DNA from: JACDEA01 sp963742585
GTDB lineage: Bacteria > Actinomycetota > Acidimicrobiia > Acidimicrobiales > JACDEA01
Reading direction: 5' to 3'
Length of the DNA: 64,000 bases
Assembly (NCBI GenBank): GCA_963742585.1
Contig: CAVUMI010000006.1
Span: forward strand, 1 to 64,000
A program made the position numbers and the translations under genes. Shown here piece by piece: positions 16,385 through 24,998 of this stretch (position 1 is its first letter; the number at the start of each line of letters is the position of its first letter). The notes below the pieces were generated by a model. That model worked only from the letters and a program-made list of their open reading frames with translations. It was not told the DNA's origin and made no database searches.

Positions 16385-17545
16385 ATGCGATTGCGTTACA
16401 GCGACGAAGACGAGGCCTTTCGCGCCGAGCTGATCGAGTGGCTCAACGTCAACGCGCCCACCGAGGAGGACCTGCGCGACCGGAAGCTCTCGAGCGCCGA
16501 CATGCCGGCGTGGGCGCGCGTCTGGCAGCGGCGACAGTTCGACGACGGCTGGCTGGTACCCGGGTGGCCGCCCGACCTCGGCGGCCGGAATGCCACACCC
16601 ACCCAGCAAATCATCTACTTCGAAGAGCTGGCGCGCCGCGATCTCGAGCGCACGACGAACCCGCAGGGACTTGGGATCGCGGCACCGTCGATCCTCGACT
16701 ACGGCACGCCCGAACAGCGGGAAGCATTCCTGCTCCCGACCCTGCGCGCCGAGGTCTCGTGGTGCATCGGCATGAGCGAACCCGGTGCAGGGAGCGACTT
16801 GGCCGCCATCTCGACGCGGGCCGAAGTGTTTGACGACCACTTCCTCGTCAACGGTCAGAAGGTGTGGACGTCCGGGGCGCATCACGCCGACTGGTGCATC
16901 TGTTACGTGCGAACGGATCCCACGCTGCCGAAGCACCATGGGATCAGCGCGCTCATCATCGACATGAAGACGCCGGGCATCACGTGCCGCCCGCTTCCCG
17001 AGCTGACCGAGCCCGACTTCGCCGACTTCAACGAGGTGTTCTTCACCGACGTGTTCGTGCCGCGTGAAAACCTGCTCGGCGACCTCAACGGAGGCTGGCC
17101 GATCACCCAAGGCTCGCTGGCCCACGAGAGGGCCATGCTCTGGGTCTCGCATGCGCAGAACGTGCAACGGATCGTCGAGGGCCTGATCGCGGAGCACCCG
17201 GAGGAGCGGTTCCACGATGCGGTGGCGTCGCTCTACATCGACTCGCAAGCCATGTTTCTCATGGGCTACCTCGGATTCGCCAAGTACGCCAAGGGCCAGT
17301 CCTCGCCCGAGCACTCATTGCTCAAGCTGTTCGGCAGCGAGACACAGCAGCGGGCGTTCTTCGCGGGTGTCGAGGCGCTGGGGGTGACGGCCTTCGATCG
17401 CAACCACGCCGCTCCCAGTGTCGTCCGGCGCGGCGCCTGGGCTGATCAGTACTTGCGCTCGTTCGCTGCGACGATCGCCGGCGGGACCAGCGAGATCCAG
17501 CGAAACATCATCGCCGAGCGCGTGCTGGGGCTTCCTCGCCGGTAG
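16385..17545 (+). CDS. Acyl-CoA dehydrogenase
   Basis: The 386-residue enzyme begins MRLRYSDEDEAFRAEL and has the flavin-binding signature MSEPGAGSDLAAISTRAE, the GQKVWTSGAHHADWC segment, and the C-terminal GGTSEIQRNIIAERVLGLP. It oxidises an acyl-CoA with transfer to ETF. The sequence style (WLVPGWPPDLGGRNAT) matches dehydrogenases used for branched or steroid-derived acyl-CoAs in actinobacteria. It diverges from the nucleotidyltransferase-like gene with 20 bases between starts and probably belongs to the same catabolic set as the Ltp2 operon. Confidence 0.92.
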   Translation: MRLRYSDEDEAFRAELIEWLNVNAPTEEDLRDRKLSSADMPAWARVWQRRQFDDGWLVPGWPPDLGGRNATPTQQIIYFEELARRDLERTTNPQGLGIAAPSILDYGTPEQREAFLLPTLRAEVSWCIGMSEPGAGSDLAAISTRAEVFDDHFLVNGQKVWTSGAHHADWCICYVRTDPTLPKHHGISALIIDMKTPGITCRPLPELTEPDFADFNEVFFTDVFVPRENLLGDLNGGWPITQGSLAHERAMLWVSHAQNVQRIVEGLIAEHPEERFHDAVASLYIDSQAMFLMGYLGFAKYAKGQSSPEHSLLKLFGSETQQRAFFAGVEALGVTAFDRNHAAPSVVRRGAWADQYLRSFAATIAGGTSEIQRNIIAERVLGLPRR

Positions 17546-17711
17546 CCGACATCATCGGGTTGTCGTCGGCGGGCGTCAGTGTCACCTGGAGCACGATCGA
17601 CTTCGTTGGCTGGGGTTGGGAGAGGACGACCGCGGCGCCGGGTACGACTGCGACGAGAAACGCGCCCGTCGCAAGCGTTCGCAAGAACGCACGGCGAAGG
17701 GTCGACTCCAT
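17508..17711 (-). CDS. Possible small Tat/Sec-exported protein
   Basis: A 67-residue reading frame starts MESTLRRAFLRTLATGAF, has a hydrophobic stretch LVAVVPGAAVVL and then a polar tail with KSIVLQVTLTPADDNP. The RRAFLRT segment before a hydrophobic helix resembles a twin-arginine signal. Its 3' end overlaps the end of the acyl-CoA dehydrogenase by 38 bases on the other strand. It occupies most of the otherwise empty 280-base gap. It may be real, but no homologue is recognised and it could be chance. Confidence 0.35.
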   Translation of the reverse strand: MESTLRRAFLRTLATGAFLVAVVPGAAVVLSQPQPTKSIVLQVTLTPADDNPMMSATGEEAPARARR

Positions 17712-17826
17712 GCAGAACCATCGGCACGCGGGCGCCGATAGTTGAGCAATCCGGTCATCGCGGCACTAGCTTTCTGCCCACATCGGGCAAGTCACCCGCA
17801 CCAAGCCACGGCGAGGGGGCTGGACA

Positions 17827-20397
17827 ATGAACAGCCGGCGAAATTGGGCCACAGGGGTCGCACGTGAGATCAGGCCGAACCGCCTCAGTGGTCGACAGCG
17901 ACTCAGCGCCGTAGCCGCCGCCTTCGTCCTCGCCGGCACCCTCGTCTTCGAGCTCTCCCCCGCCCACGCCGGAGTCGGGCATGGGGGTCACCCGAACCTT
18001 CCCCGCAACCGTCACGGTTGGCAGACAGGCCAGGCCGGCGTCGCTGACCATCGACCAACCAGAACGACGGTGCCCAGGCCAGGGCAAGGTCACCGTCGGA
18101 ACTATCACCCTCGTTCCGAATTGCGGCCAACTCGTCGCGTCGCGGCCGATTGCCCTCCGGCGTTTCAGGATCCGGGCGTATTCCAGCTCGGCGCGGCCGG
18201 AACAGGCGAAGCGGGTACAGCGTGTGCGGGCATCGCCTTCACGATCAGCACGATTGATGCGGCTCAAGGCAAGTTCGGTTCTCGACGGCGAGCCGGTGGT
18301 GCTGTCAATGCGAATGGGAGCTTGCCGGATCGACTTTCACGTTCAGCGTGCTCCAGATTCCGACGATTGATGCGCGCCAGGCGACTCCCGGAGTCCAAAC
18401 AGGCCAGCTGGGTTTCGCTGATGCGCGCACACGGACGGCACCGTGGGCTGGGTGCGAACGGCTTCGGCTCGTCGGTTGTAACCGTGGTGCCTCAGGCGGT
18501 GCCGACCATGACGACGCAGGCGACGTCGACCGCGGGGATCGGGCAGCCAATCAGCGATACGGCAACGCTCGCCGGCGGGACGAACCCCACGGGCAACATC
18601 GTCTTCCGGGCATTCGGTCCGGGCGATGCGACATGCGCCAATGCGGCCGCGTTCACTTCCGCGCCGGTCGCCGTGAACGGGAACGGCGCCTACGCCTCGG
18701 GCAACTTCACGCCGACGGCGGCGGGTACCTACCGGTGGACCGCCAGCTACAGCGGTGACGTGAACAACACTGCGGTGGTCACCGCGTGCAACGACGCCAA
18801 CGAAACGTCGGTTGTCAACGCCGCGGCCCCGACCATGACCACGCAGGCGACGCCGACCGCGGCGCTAGGCGGACCGATCAGCGACACCGCCACGCTCGCC
18901 AACGGTGTAGGCCCCACGGGCACCATCGTCTTCCGGTCATTCGGTCCGGGCGATGCAACCTGCGCCGCCCCGCCGGCCTTCACCTCGGCCGGCATCGTGG
19001 TCAACGGCAACGGCACGTACAACTCCGGCAACTTCGTCCCGACCGCGGCTGGCACCTACCGGTGGACTGCCCAGTACAGCGGTGACGGCAACAACGGCGC
19101 ACTGACCACACCCTGCAACGCCCCCAACGAAGAGTCCGTGGTTACGCAGGCCAATCCGACTATGACGACCCAGGCCTCGCCAGCCGTCGTAGTCGGGGGA
19201 ACGGTCACAGACACCGCAACGTTGGCCGGCGGCATCAACCCAACGGGCAACATCATCTTCGACCTCTTCGGCCCCGATAACGCCACCTGCACCGGCGCGC
19301 CCGTCTTCACTTCGACGAAGGCCGTCACCGGCAACGGGAACTACACATCCGATGCCTTCACCACGACAGCACCGGGCACTTATCGCTGGGTGGCGCGGTA
19401 CACCGGCGGCAACGGCAACCCTCCGGTGGCCACCGCGTGCAACGAGGCCAACGAGTCGGTGCAAGTGGCCCAGCGCGTCCCGACGCTTGTGACACAGGCG
19501 TCGGATGACGTGCAGCTGGGCGGGGCGATTTCTGACACCGCCACCCTGTCCGACGGCATCAACCCCACCGGAACGATCGCCTTCAACGTGTTCGGGCCGA
19601 ATGACGGCAGCTGCAGCCGCCCGCCGGCCTTCGCCTCGGTCATAACCGTGAACGGCAACGGCACGTACAACTCGGGCACGTTCACGCCTACCGCGGTGGG
19701 TAACTACCGGTGGGTGGCGACCTACAGCGGCGATGCCAACAACACGGTCGTCGGCCCGACGGCGTGCAACGACAACGCCGAGCGCGTGCGGGTGAACGGG
19801 TTCGTGACCCGCATCGTCACGCAGGCCTCGGCCCCGGTGCCGCTCGGCGGCGCGATCACCGACACCGCCACGCTGTCGGGTGGCCAGAACCCGACGGGCG
19901 ACATGCTCTTTGTGGCCTATGGCCCTGACGACGAGAACTGCACACCAGTGCCCGACTTCAGCTCGATCGTTCCGGTCAACGGCAACGGCTCGTACACGTC
20001 CGAGCCGTTCGTCCCGACGCGTAACGGCGTCTACCGGTGGGTCGTGCTCTACAGCGGCGACGACGCCAACGAGGCCGCATTCAGCAATTGCAACGCGGCG
20101 AACGAAAGCACCCTGGTCGGTACGGCCAACCCGCCGACGACCACCACGGTCCCGACGCCGCCGGGCCAAGTGACCACCACGACGACGACGGCACCAGCAA
20201 CAACGACCACCACAGCCGCCAGCCCCGCCACCACAACGGTGACGACCAGCAACCCCAACCCCGCGGTACGTGCCCTCGCGGTGACGGGTGCCTACGCTCT
20301 TCGTCTCGCCCGCGGCGCTTTTGTGCTGGTCGCCCTCGGTGCCTTCGCGGTGGTCGTCAGTCGGCTACCCAAGAGACGGCGCGCCGGCCACCGCTGA
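17827..20397 (+). CDS. Surface protein with five Ig-like repeats, Thr-rich stalk and LAVTG sortase-type tail
   Basis: The product (about 856 residues as read) has a signal-peptide-like start, five tandem repeats of about 105-110 residues beginning near residues 228, 333, 443, 548 and 657, a Thr-rich stalk (~762-812), LAVTG at ~817, a membrane helix and the basic tail KRRRAGHR. Each repeat reads TQA...DTATL..G.NPTG..F..FGP.D..C, then NGNG.Y, T.RW.A.YSG and AC...NE; the paired Cys suggest one disulfide per repeat. LAxTG is the class E sortase motif of high-GC actinobacteria. The 17.98-18.45 kb part is shifted between all three frames about five times (for example MGVTRTFPATVTVGRQ, PNCGQLVAS and VLQIPTIDARQATPGV are in other frames), so the N-terminal domain cannot be read in one frame. 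Confidence 0.75.
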   Translation: MNSRRNWATGVAREIRPNRLSGRQRLSAVAAAFVLAGTLVFELSPAHAGVGHGGHPNLPRNRHGWQTGQAGVADHRPTRTTVPRPGQGHRRNYHPRSELRPTRRVAADCPPAFQDPGVFQLGAAGTGEAGTACAGIAFTISTIDAAQGKFGSRRRAGGAVNANGSLPDRLSRSACSRFRRLMRARRLPESKQASWVSLMRAHGRHRGLGANGFGSSVVTVVPQAVPTMTTQATSTAGIGQPISDTATLAGGTNPTGNIVFRAFGPGDATCANAAAFTSAPVAVNGNGAYASGNFTPTAAGTYRWTASYSGDVNNTAVVTACNDANETSVVNAAAPTMTTQATPTAALGGPISDTATLANGVGPTGTIVFRSFGPGDATCAAPPAFTSAGIVVNGNGTYNSGNFVPTAAGTYRWTAQYSGDGNNGALTTPCNAPNEESVVTQANPTMTTQASPAVVVGGTVTDTATLAGGINPTGNIIFDLFGPDNATCTGAPVFTSTKAVTGNGNYTSDAFTTTAPGTYRWVARYTGGNGNPPVATACNEANESVQVAQRVPTLVTQASDDVQLGGAISDTATLSDGINPTGTIAFNVFGPNDGSCSRPPAFASVITVNGNGTYNSGTFTPTAVGNYRWVATYSGDANNTVVGPTACNDNAERVRVNGFVTRIVTQASAPVPLGGAITDTATLSGGQNPTGDMLFVAYGPDDENCTPVPDFSSIVPVNGNGSYTSEPFVPTRNGVYRWVVLYSGDDANEAAFSNCNAANESTLVGTANPPTTTTVPTPPGQVTTTTTTAPATTTTTAASPATTTVTTSNPNPAVRALAVTGAYALRLARGAFVLVALGAFAVVVSRLPKRRRAGHR

Positions 20398-20429
20398 GCA
20401 ACGCGGGTCGCCAGACCCGGAGGACGCCA

Positions 20430-21083
20430 GTGAGTTACGAGGCAATGACCACATCGACGTGGGAACGCGCCAAAGCGGCGATGGCCGCCGGCGACGCGAC
20501 TGAGGCCGCTCGGCTGATCGACCGGGGCGTCGAGCAGTGGCGGAGCCTTCAGGACTACTCCATCAACTGGGTCACCGCTCTCCTCTCCTTCATCGGCCGG
20601 GAGTTGGGCGAGGACGGCGTCGAGCGGGCGCTTCGCGAATTCGGTGACGAGTTCGTCGCGGCACGGCGTAATCCGGAGTGGGATGCCCTGCCGGCGGAGA
20701 CGCGCGCCCGGGCAATAGCCCGCGCCATGGTGGCCAATTTCGGCACATGCGACGTCAGCGAAGACGACGACAAGATCACCCTCTCGTTCCGCTGCGGCAC
20801 CGGCGGACGCCTCATCGACGAAGGCCGCTACGACGAGCAGGGCGGCCCACACCTGACACTGCGCGAGAACGGGCCGCGGACGTTCATGCGCGATGCCCTG
20901 CCGGTGTACTGCGCGCACTGCTCTATCAACAACGAGATACAGCCGGTCGAAGCGGGCTGGGCCCCCGTGACCGTCGAACATCCACCGACCGCGCCAGGCG
21001 AGCCGTGCGTGCACCACATCTACAAGGACCCCGCCGCCATGCCACCCGACGTGTACGTACGCATCGGTTTACGCTCACCCTGA
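20430..21083 (+). CDS. Uncharacterised Cys/His-containing protein
   Basis: A 217-residue product I do not recognise. The start is GTG 20430 (VSYEAMTTSTWERAK), chosen because GGAGG lies six bases upstream; the frame is open much further upstream but through the surface-protein gene. The N-terminal half is helical. The C-terminal half holds RCGTGG, YCAHC and PCVHHIY, suggesting a metal or iron-sulfur site built of four Cys and two His. Its stop overlaps the ATG of the dioxygenase by one base, so the two are translationally coupled and likely act together. Confidence 0.7.
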   Translation: MSYEAMTTSTWERAKAAMAAGDATEAARLIDRGVEQWRSLQDYSINWVTALLSFIGRELGEDGVERALREFGDEFVAARRNPEWDALPAETRARAIARAMVANFGTCDVSEDDDKITLSFRCGTGGRLIDEGRYDEQGGPHLTLRENGPRTFMRDALPVYCAHCSINNEIQPVEAGWAPVTVEHPPTAPGEPCVHHIYKDPAAMPPDVYVRIGLRSP

Positions 21084-21895
21084 TGCCGGTTCACCCGTGG
21101 AACAAGGAGTTCAGCTGGCAGACGCCCCCGTCGCCATACCGCCGCGTTACTGATCGGCAGGCCCGGCAATGGGACGACGATGGCTACTTCCTTCTCGAGG
21201 ACGCCATCGACGATGAGACGCTCGCCGAGGTGCAGGCGGCCATCGACCCCTTCGAGGAAAAGTCGACGGCCTGGCTTCGCAAGCAGGGCGGCACGATGTT
21301 CATCGCCGACGCCGACGCCATCACGTTCACCACCCACCTGGTCACCCGCTCGCCGCTGCTGCGCGAGTTCGCGTCGAGTGCAGTGTTCGCCGATCTCACC
21401 CACGATCTCATCGGGCCAGACACGCGGCTCTACTGGGACCAGGCGGTGTACAAGAAGCCGGAGTCTCCGAAGGAGTTCCCCTGGCATCAGGACAACGGCT
21501 ACACCTTCGTCGAGCCGCAGCAGTACCTCACCTGCTGGGTCCCCCTGGTCGACGCCACCGTCGACAACGGCTGTCCGTGGGTGGCTCCGGGTGCGCACCG
21601 CCAGGGCACGCTGGAGCACTGGACGACGCCCGTCGGCTACCAGTGCCTGGAGAATCCTGAGGGCGTCGTTTCGGTCGAAGCACCGGCGGGCAGCATCGTC
21701 GTGTTCTCCTCGCTCACGCCGCACCGCACCGGCCCCAACATCAGTGACGCGACCCGCAAGGCGTACATCTTGCAATACGCGCCCGACGGAGCCGTAGCGC
21801 TCAAGGGTGATGCACCAGCACTGCCCGCCGAACGCGTCCCGCAGGACGACCCGGACCGTCAGTTCGTCGTTTTGCGGAACGGACGCTCGGCATGA
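21083..21895 (+). CDS. Phytanoyl-CoA dioxygenase (PhyH) family protein
   Basis: The 270-residue product is a non-haem Fe(II)/2-oxoglutarate oxygenase of the PhyH family. The iron ligands are visible as H135-x-D137 in WHQDNGY and H214 in LTPHRTGPN; Arg of the HRTGPN segment or Arg225 may bind 2-oxoglutarate. GAHRQGTLEH is also family-typical. It hydroxylates an unactivated carbon of a lipid, natural product or amino-acid derivative. The ATG at 21083 overlaps the stop of the uncharacterised gene by one base. The substrate cannot be told; lipid context favours an acyl-CoA or a terpenoid. Confidence 0.88.
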   Translation: MPVHPWNKEFSWQTPPSPYRRVTDRQARQWDDDGYFLLEDAIDDETLAEVQAAIDPFEEKSTAWLRKQGGTMFIADADAITFTTHLVTRSPLLREFASSAVFADLTHDLIGPDTRLYWDQAVYKKPESPKEFPWHQDNGYTFVEPQQYLTCWVPLVDATVDNGCPWVAPGAHRQGTLEHWTTPVGYQCLENPEGVVSVEAPAGSIVVFSSLTPHRTGPNISDATRKAYILQYAPDGAVALKGDAPALPAERVPQDDPDRQFVVLRNGRSA

Positions 21896-21918
21896 TCATC
21901 GGGTGACGGTGAGTCGCC

Positions 21919-22458
21919 ATGCCACCTGAGCCCGTCGCGGAACTCCGGCTCAGCGCGGTGCCCGAAAGCGCCGGAGAGGCACGTCGATTCGTCACCGCCG
22001 CTCTGGAGAGGTGGGGCCGAGAGGAGTTCGTCGACGACGCCGCTCTGGCAACGAGCGAACTGGTGACCAACGCAGCGCTCCACGCCGGCACCGACATTGC
22101 AATGCGCGTCCTGCTCATCGACGACGGGGTACGCGTCGAGGTCCACGACGACAGCGCGATCGTGCTCGACACTGAGACGGTCGGCCAACCCCCGCCATCG
22201 CCCGAGGCCACCACCGGACGCGGCTTTCAGGTCGTGGCCACACTCGCCAGCCGGTGGGGCGTCGTGGCCGAGGCGCCGGGCAAGACGGCCTGGTTCGAGC
22301 TGGCTCCGGGCGACAGCGAGCGCGGTGCGGGCGACGATGGCCGGGCCGACGCCTGTCGCCGGACCGGTCGGCCGCGTTACCGCGCGGATTCTTCTCCGCC
22401 ATGTGCCGGTCTTGCTCGCGCTGGAGTTCGACCTCCACCTCTCGGGCCTGGTTCGTGA
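21919..22458 (+). CDS. HATPase_c ATP-binding protein (anti-sigma/RsbW type), probably frameshifted 3' end
   Basis: The product is a stand-alone GHKL ATPase domain of the kind that acts as serine kinase/anti-sigma factor. Residues ~40-60 show the N-box ALATSELVTNAALHAG; DGVRVEVHDDS and TGRGFQVVATLASRWGV follow. The domain ends near WFELAP (about 22313). The remaining frame to 22458 looks non-native (Arg/Pro-rich), while in the next frame the natural-looking GPTPVAGPVGRVTAR begins at 22337. Either the two are separate overlapping genes, or one fused protein is split by an indel near 22330. No sigma factor or antagonist gene is adjacent. Confidence 0.7.
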   Translation: MPPEPVAELRLSAVPESAGEARRFVTAALERWGREEFVDDAALATSELVTNAALHAGTDIAMRVLLIDDGVRVEVHDDSAIVLDTETVGQPPPSPEATTGRGFQVVATLASRWGVVAEAPGKTAWFELAPGDSERGAGDDGRADACRRTGRPRYRADSSPPCAGLARAGVRPPPLGPGS

Positions 22459-22810
22459 AGCTCAGCTAGCAACCGCGACCGCCACCGACGGCCGGCGGGT
22501 TGCCCGCCGCCTGCGGGTGATCCTCGAGACGTACAGCGCCACCCTCGCCTCCGGTGTTCTCACAGCGCGCGCGGCGGCGGCGCGCGGCGAAGCCTCTGTG
22601 ACGATTGAGTACGACGTCCCGTTCGAGGTCGTCGCGGACGGCGACCGGGTGCTCGAGTTGCTCGACACCGCCGATGAGCTCAGTCGCCAGGGCGCCCTGC
22701 TGTCACTCCCCGCCTCGGACGCGGTGCGGACCTATCGCACGTGGTGCCTCGAGGAGACCGTGCGCCAAGCCGAGGGCGAACCTCCACAGACCTATCCGTT
22801 CACCAACTGA
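22337..22810 (+). CDS. Uncharacterised helical protein (possible C-terminal part of the HATPase protein)
   Basis: A 157-residue reading frame from ATG 22337, MAGPTPVAGPVGRVTARILL, continuing ALEFDLHLSGLVREAQLA, TIEYDVPFEVVADGDRVLELLD and ending TWCLEETVRQAEGE. It overlaps the end of the HATPase frame by 122 bases. Its composition and third-position GC look native. I do not recognise a known domain. In related actinobacterial genes a helical sensor region follows an HATPase_c domain, so this may be the second half of one frameshifted gene. It is followed three bases later by the YqgE gene. Confidence 0.6.
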   Translation: MAGPTPVAGPVGRVTARILLRHVPVLLALEFDLHLSGLVREAQLATATATDGRRVARRLRVILETYSATLASGVLTARAAAARGEASVTIEYDVPFEVVADGDRVLELLDTADELSRQGALLSLPASDAVRTYRTWCLEETVRQAEGEPPQTYPFTN

Positions 22811-22813
22811 CCG

Positions 22814-23335
22814 ATGACTTCACCGCCGCTGAAAGGCCGCCTGCTCGTCGCGTTGCCCGTCCTGCGAGATCCGAACTTCGATCGCACCGTCGTGTTCATG
22901 CTGGAGCACACCGCCGAAGGCGCGGTCGGCGTCGTTCTGAATCGGCCGAGTCCTTTGGCTGTGGAGCAGCCGTTGCTCGCGTGGGCAGGGCTCGCCGCGG
23001 ATCCGCCGGTGATCTTCGTCGGTGGCCCCGTGGGGCCGAGCGACGCGATCGGGTTGGGCGAGACCATCGACGAGCTGAAAACGATCGATCTCGAAGAAGG
23101 ACCCGGCGGGCCTGAGCCCCCGGTCGAGCGGGTGCGGGTGTTCGCCGGCTACGCCAGCTGGGGCAGTGGCCAGTTGGAGGACGAGATCGCCGCCGGCGCC
23201 TGGCTGGTGATCGATGCGAAGCCCGGCGACGTGATGACCAGCACCCCCGAGCGCCTCTGGTCCGACGTATTGCGCCGGCAAGGTGGGCGCCTCGCCGCCG
23301 TCGCCAGCTTTCCGCCGAATACGAACCTCAACTAA
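22814..23335 (+). CDS. YqgE/AlgH family protein
   Basis: The 173-residue product is a complete YqgE/AlgH domain: LKGRLLVALPVLRDPNFDRTVVFMLEH at the start, GAVGVVLNRPS, FVGGPVGPSDAIGL, and FAGYASWGSGQLEDEIAAGAW, WSDVLRRQGG at the end. The family is widespread, with roles proposed in transcription of alginate genes or in regulation, but no proven biochemical function. Start ATG 22814 (MTSPPLKG) is four bases after the preceding stop, so the genes are likely coupled. Confidence 0.93.
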   Translation: MTSPPLKGRLLVALPVLRDPNFDRTVVFMLEHTAEGAVGVVLNRPSPLAVEQPLLAWAGLAADPPVIFVGGPVGPSDAIGLGETIDELKTIDLEEGPGGPEPPVERVRVFAGYASWGSGQLEDEIAAGAWLVIDAKPGDVMTSTPERLWSDVLRRQGGRLAAVASFPPNTNLN

Positions 23336-23409
23336 GGGGCCACCTATTCGCGCAGTTTTGGCATGCTTCGGCCACTCGCGTGGAACACTGCGACAAACAG
23401 GAGGGTTCG

Positions 23410-24237
23410 ATGTTGCGTCGGCGCTCGTTGAAGGTTTCCGCGTTAGCTGCGATCGCGGTGACAGCCGTGTTGTCGACGGCGTCCTCCGCCGCCGCCCAGA
23501 CGCCGCCGTGGCCGCCGCCGGCACCGACGCCGCCGTTCCCGGCACTCAACCCCACTCCCGGCCAGCTACCGCCGCCGGCCGTGCCCGCCGGTGCGGCCGC
23601 CGCGCCTGCGTCAGCACCCGCGCCGGCTCCGGCCGCGGCCGCCGGTGCCGTCCTCAAAGTCGGCAGCAAGGGCGCCGCCGTGTCGGCGCTCCAGCAACGG
23701 CTCAAGGCGTTGGCCTACGACCCGGGGCCGATCAACGGAACCTTCGGAGCCGCAACGCAGTTCGCCCTCTTCGCCTTCCAGAAGGTGCAGGGCATAAAGC
23801 CCGACGGCGTCGCCGGCCCGCTGGTGATGGGCGCGCTCAACAACCCGAAGGGGCCGCCTGTGCTCGCCTCGGGCGGTGATCGGGTCGAGATCGATATCGC
23901 TCGCCAGCTGCTGATGACATACAAGAGCAACGCCCTCGTGCTCATCAGTCACATCTCGTCGGGCAGCGGTAAGAGCTACTGCGAGAAGGGCCACTGCGGC
24001 ACCGCGATTACGCCACGCGGGTCGTTCAAGATTTTGTGGTCGCGATCCGGTTGGGAGACCGCGCCGCTGGGCCAGCTCTACAACCCGCAGTACTTCACCA
24101 ACGCGGGTCACGCCATCCACGGCTCGCTCTCGGTGCCGCTCTATCCCGCGTCGCACGGCTGTGTACGCATCCCGATGCACACCGCAGCGTGGTTCCCGAG
24201 CCTGGTCACGAAGGGAACGCCCGTGATCGTCCGATGA
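23410..24237 (+). CDS. L,D-transpeptidase with peptidoglycan-binding domain
   Basis: The 275-residue secreted enzyme makes or remodels 3-3 peptidoglycan cross-links. It has a signal peptide (MLRRRSLKVSALAAIAV...SSAAAQ), a Pro/Ala-rich linker, a PG_binding_1 domain (LKVGSKGAAVSALQQRLKAL to about residue 145), and a YkuD catalytic domain with HGSLSVPLYPASHGCVR, in which His and Cys (SHGC) are the catalytic pair. ATG 23410 is preceded by GAGGG. The gene overlaps the next by four bases (ATGA), a similar enzyme, forming a tandem pair. It acts outside the membrane on peptidoglycan. Confidence 0.93.
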   Translation: MLRRRSLKVSALAAIAVTAVLSTASSAAAQTPPWPPPAPTPPFPALNPTPGQLPPPAVPAGAAAAPASAPAPAPAAAAGAVLKVGSKGAAVSALQQRLKALAYDPGPINGTFGAATQFALFAFQKVQGIKPDGVAGPLVMGALNNPKGPPVLASGGDRVEIDIARQLLMTYKSNALVLISHISSGSGKSYCEKGHCGTAITPRGSFKILWSRSGWETAPLGQLYNPQYFTNAGHAIHGSLSVPLYPASHGCVRIPMHTAAWFPSLVTKGTPVIVR

Positions 24238-24998
24238 GGAGCCGGCTCGTAGCGCTGGCTGCCGCAGCAGTGATCGTTTCCGGCCTCGCCGGCATCGGCA
24301 TCGTCGAGCCCAGCGCCGGCGCGCAGCTCCTCCCGCCGTCCTCGCCGCCGACCACCCAGCCCCCACCGCCCGAGCCCCCGCCGCCCCCGCCCCCGCCCCC
24401 GACGTTGCGAAGGGGTGACAACAATGCCGATGTGCGGGCGACGCAAGACCGGCTCAAAGGCCTGGGCTATGACCCCGGCCCGCAGAACGGGGTCTTCGGC
24501 AAGGACACCCAGGTGGCGCTGTTCGCGTTCCAGAAGGTCCAGGGAATGAAGCCGACCGGCGAAGTCACGCCCGACGTGCGCGCCGCGCTCGACCATTCGG
24601 CCGCGCCCCGGGTGCTCGCACCTGATCTGGGCCCCGACCGGGTCGAGATCGACCTCGGCCGCCAGGTGATGACGATCTACCGCGGCGGCTCGCCCGCGTT
24701 GATCAGCCACATCTCGAGCGGCAACAACCAGCGGTACTGCGTCAAGCGGCGCCGCTGCGCCTATGCCGTCACGCCACGCGGCCGGTTCGCAGTCGGGCGC
24801 AAGGTTGGGGGCTGGGAGACGTCGCCCCTCGGCCGCCTCTACAAGTCGGCGTACTTCTACCGCGGCTTCGCGATGCACGGGTCCTTGTCGGTGCCGCTGC
24901 ATCCCGCGTCCCACGGCTGCATACGCGTGCCAATGCACACGGCCAAGTGGTTCCAGAAGCTGCTGCCGCGTGGGATGCCGGTCTACGTCGGCGGCTGA
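24234..24998 (+). CDS. L,D-transpeptidase with peptidoglycan-binding domain (paralogue)
   Basis: The 254-residue enzyme starts at ATG 24234 inside the preceding stop (ATGA overlap). A signal peptide (MRSRLVALAAAAVIVSGLAG) is followed by a poly-Pro linker (PPPPEPPPPPPPPPP), PG_binding_1 (LRRGDNNADVRATQDRLKGLG) and a YkuD domain with AMHGSLSVPLHPASHGCIR. The order of domains and many residues match the upstream gene, so it arose by tandem duplication. The longer proline linker may give a different reach through the wall. It probably shares the upstream promoter, since no gap exists. Confidence 0.93.
   Translation: MRSRLVALAAAAVIVSGLAGIGIVEPSAGAQLLPPSSPPTTQPPPPEPPPPPPPPPTLRRGDNNADVRATQDRLKGLGYDPGPQNGVFGKDTQVALFAFQKVQGMKPTGEVTPDVRAALDHSAAPRVLAPDLGPDRVEIDLGRQVMTIYRGGSPALISHISSGNNQRYCVKRRRCAYAVTPRGRFAVGRKVGGWETSPLGRLYKSAYFYRGFAMHGSLSVPLHPASHGCIRVPMHTAKWFQKLLPRGMPVYVGG

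Noticed and set aside
18937..20169. A 410-residue antisense frame across the repeat protein
   Set aside because: Its His/Arg/Val-rich sequence mirrors the repeats and has no domain; it is a shadow of the repeat gene.
20140..20275. ACC/ACG-rich tract and the poly-Thr codons at 41.8-41.9 kb as CRISPR or microsatellite arrays
   Set aside because: They encode Thr-rich stalks in frame, with irregular codons and no spacer pattern.
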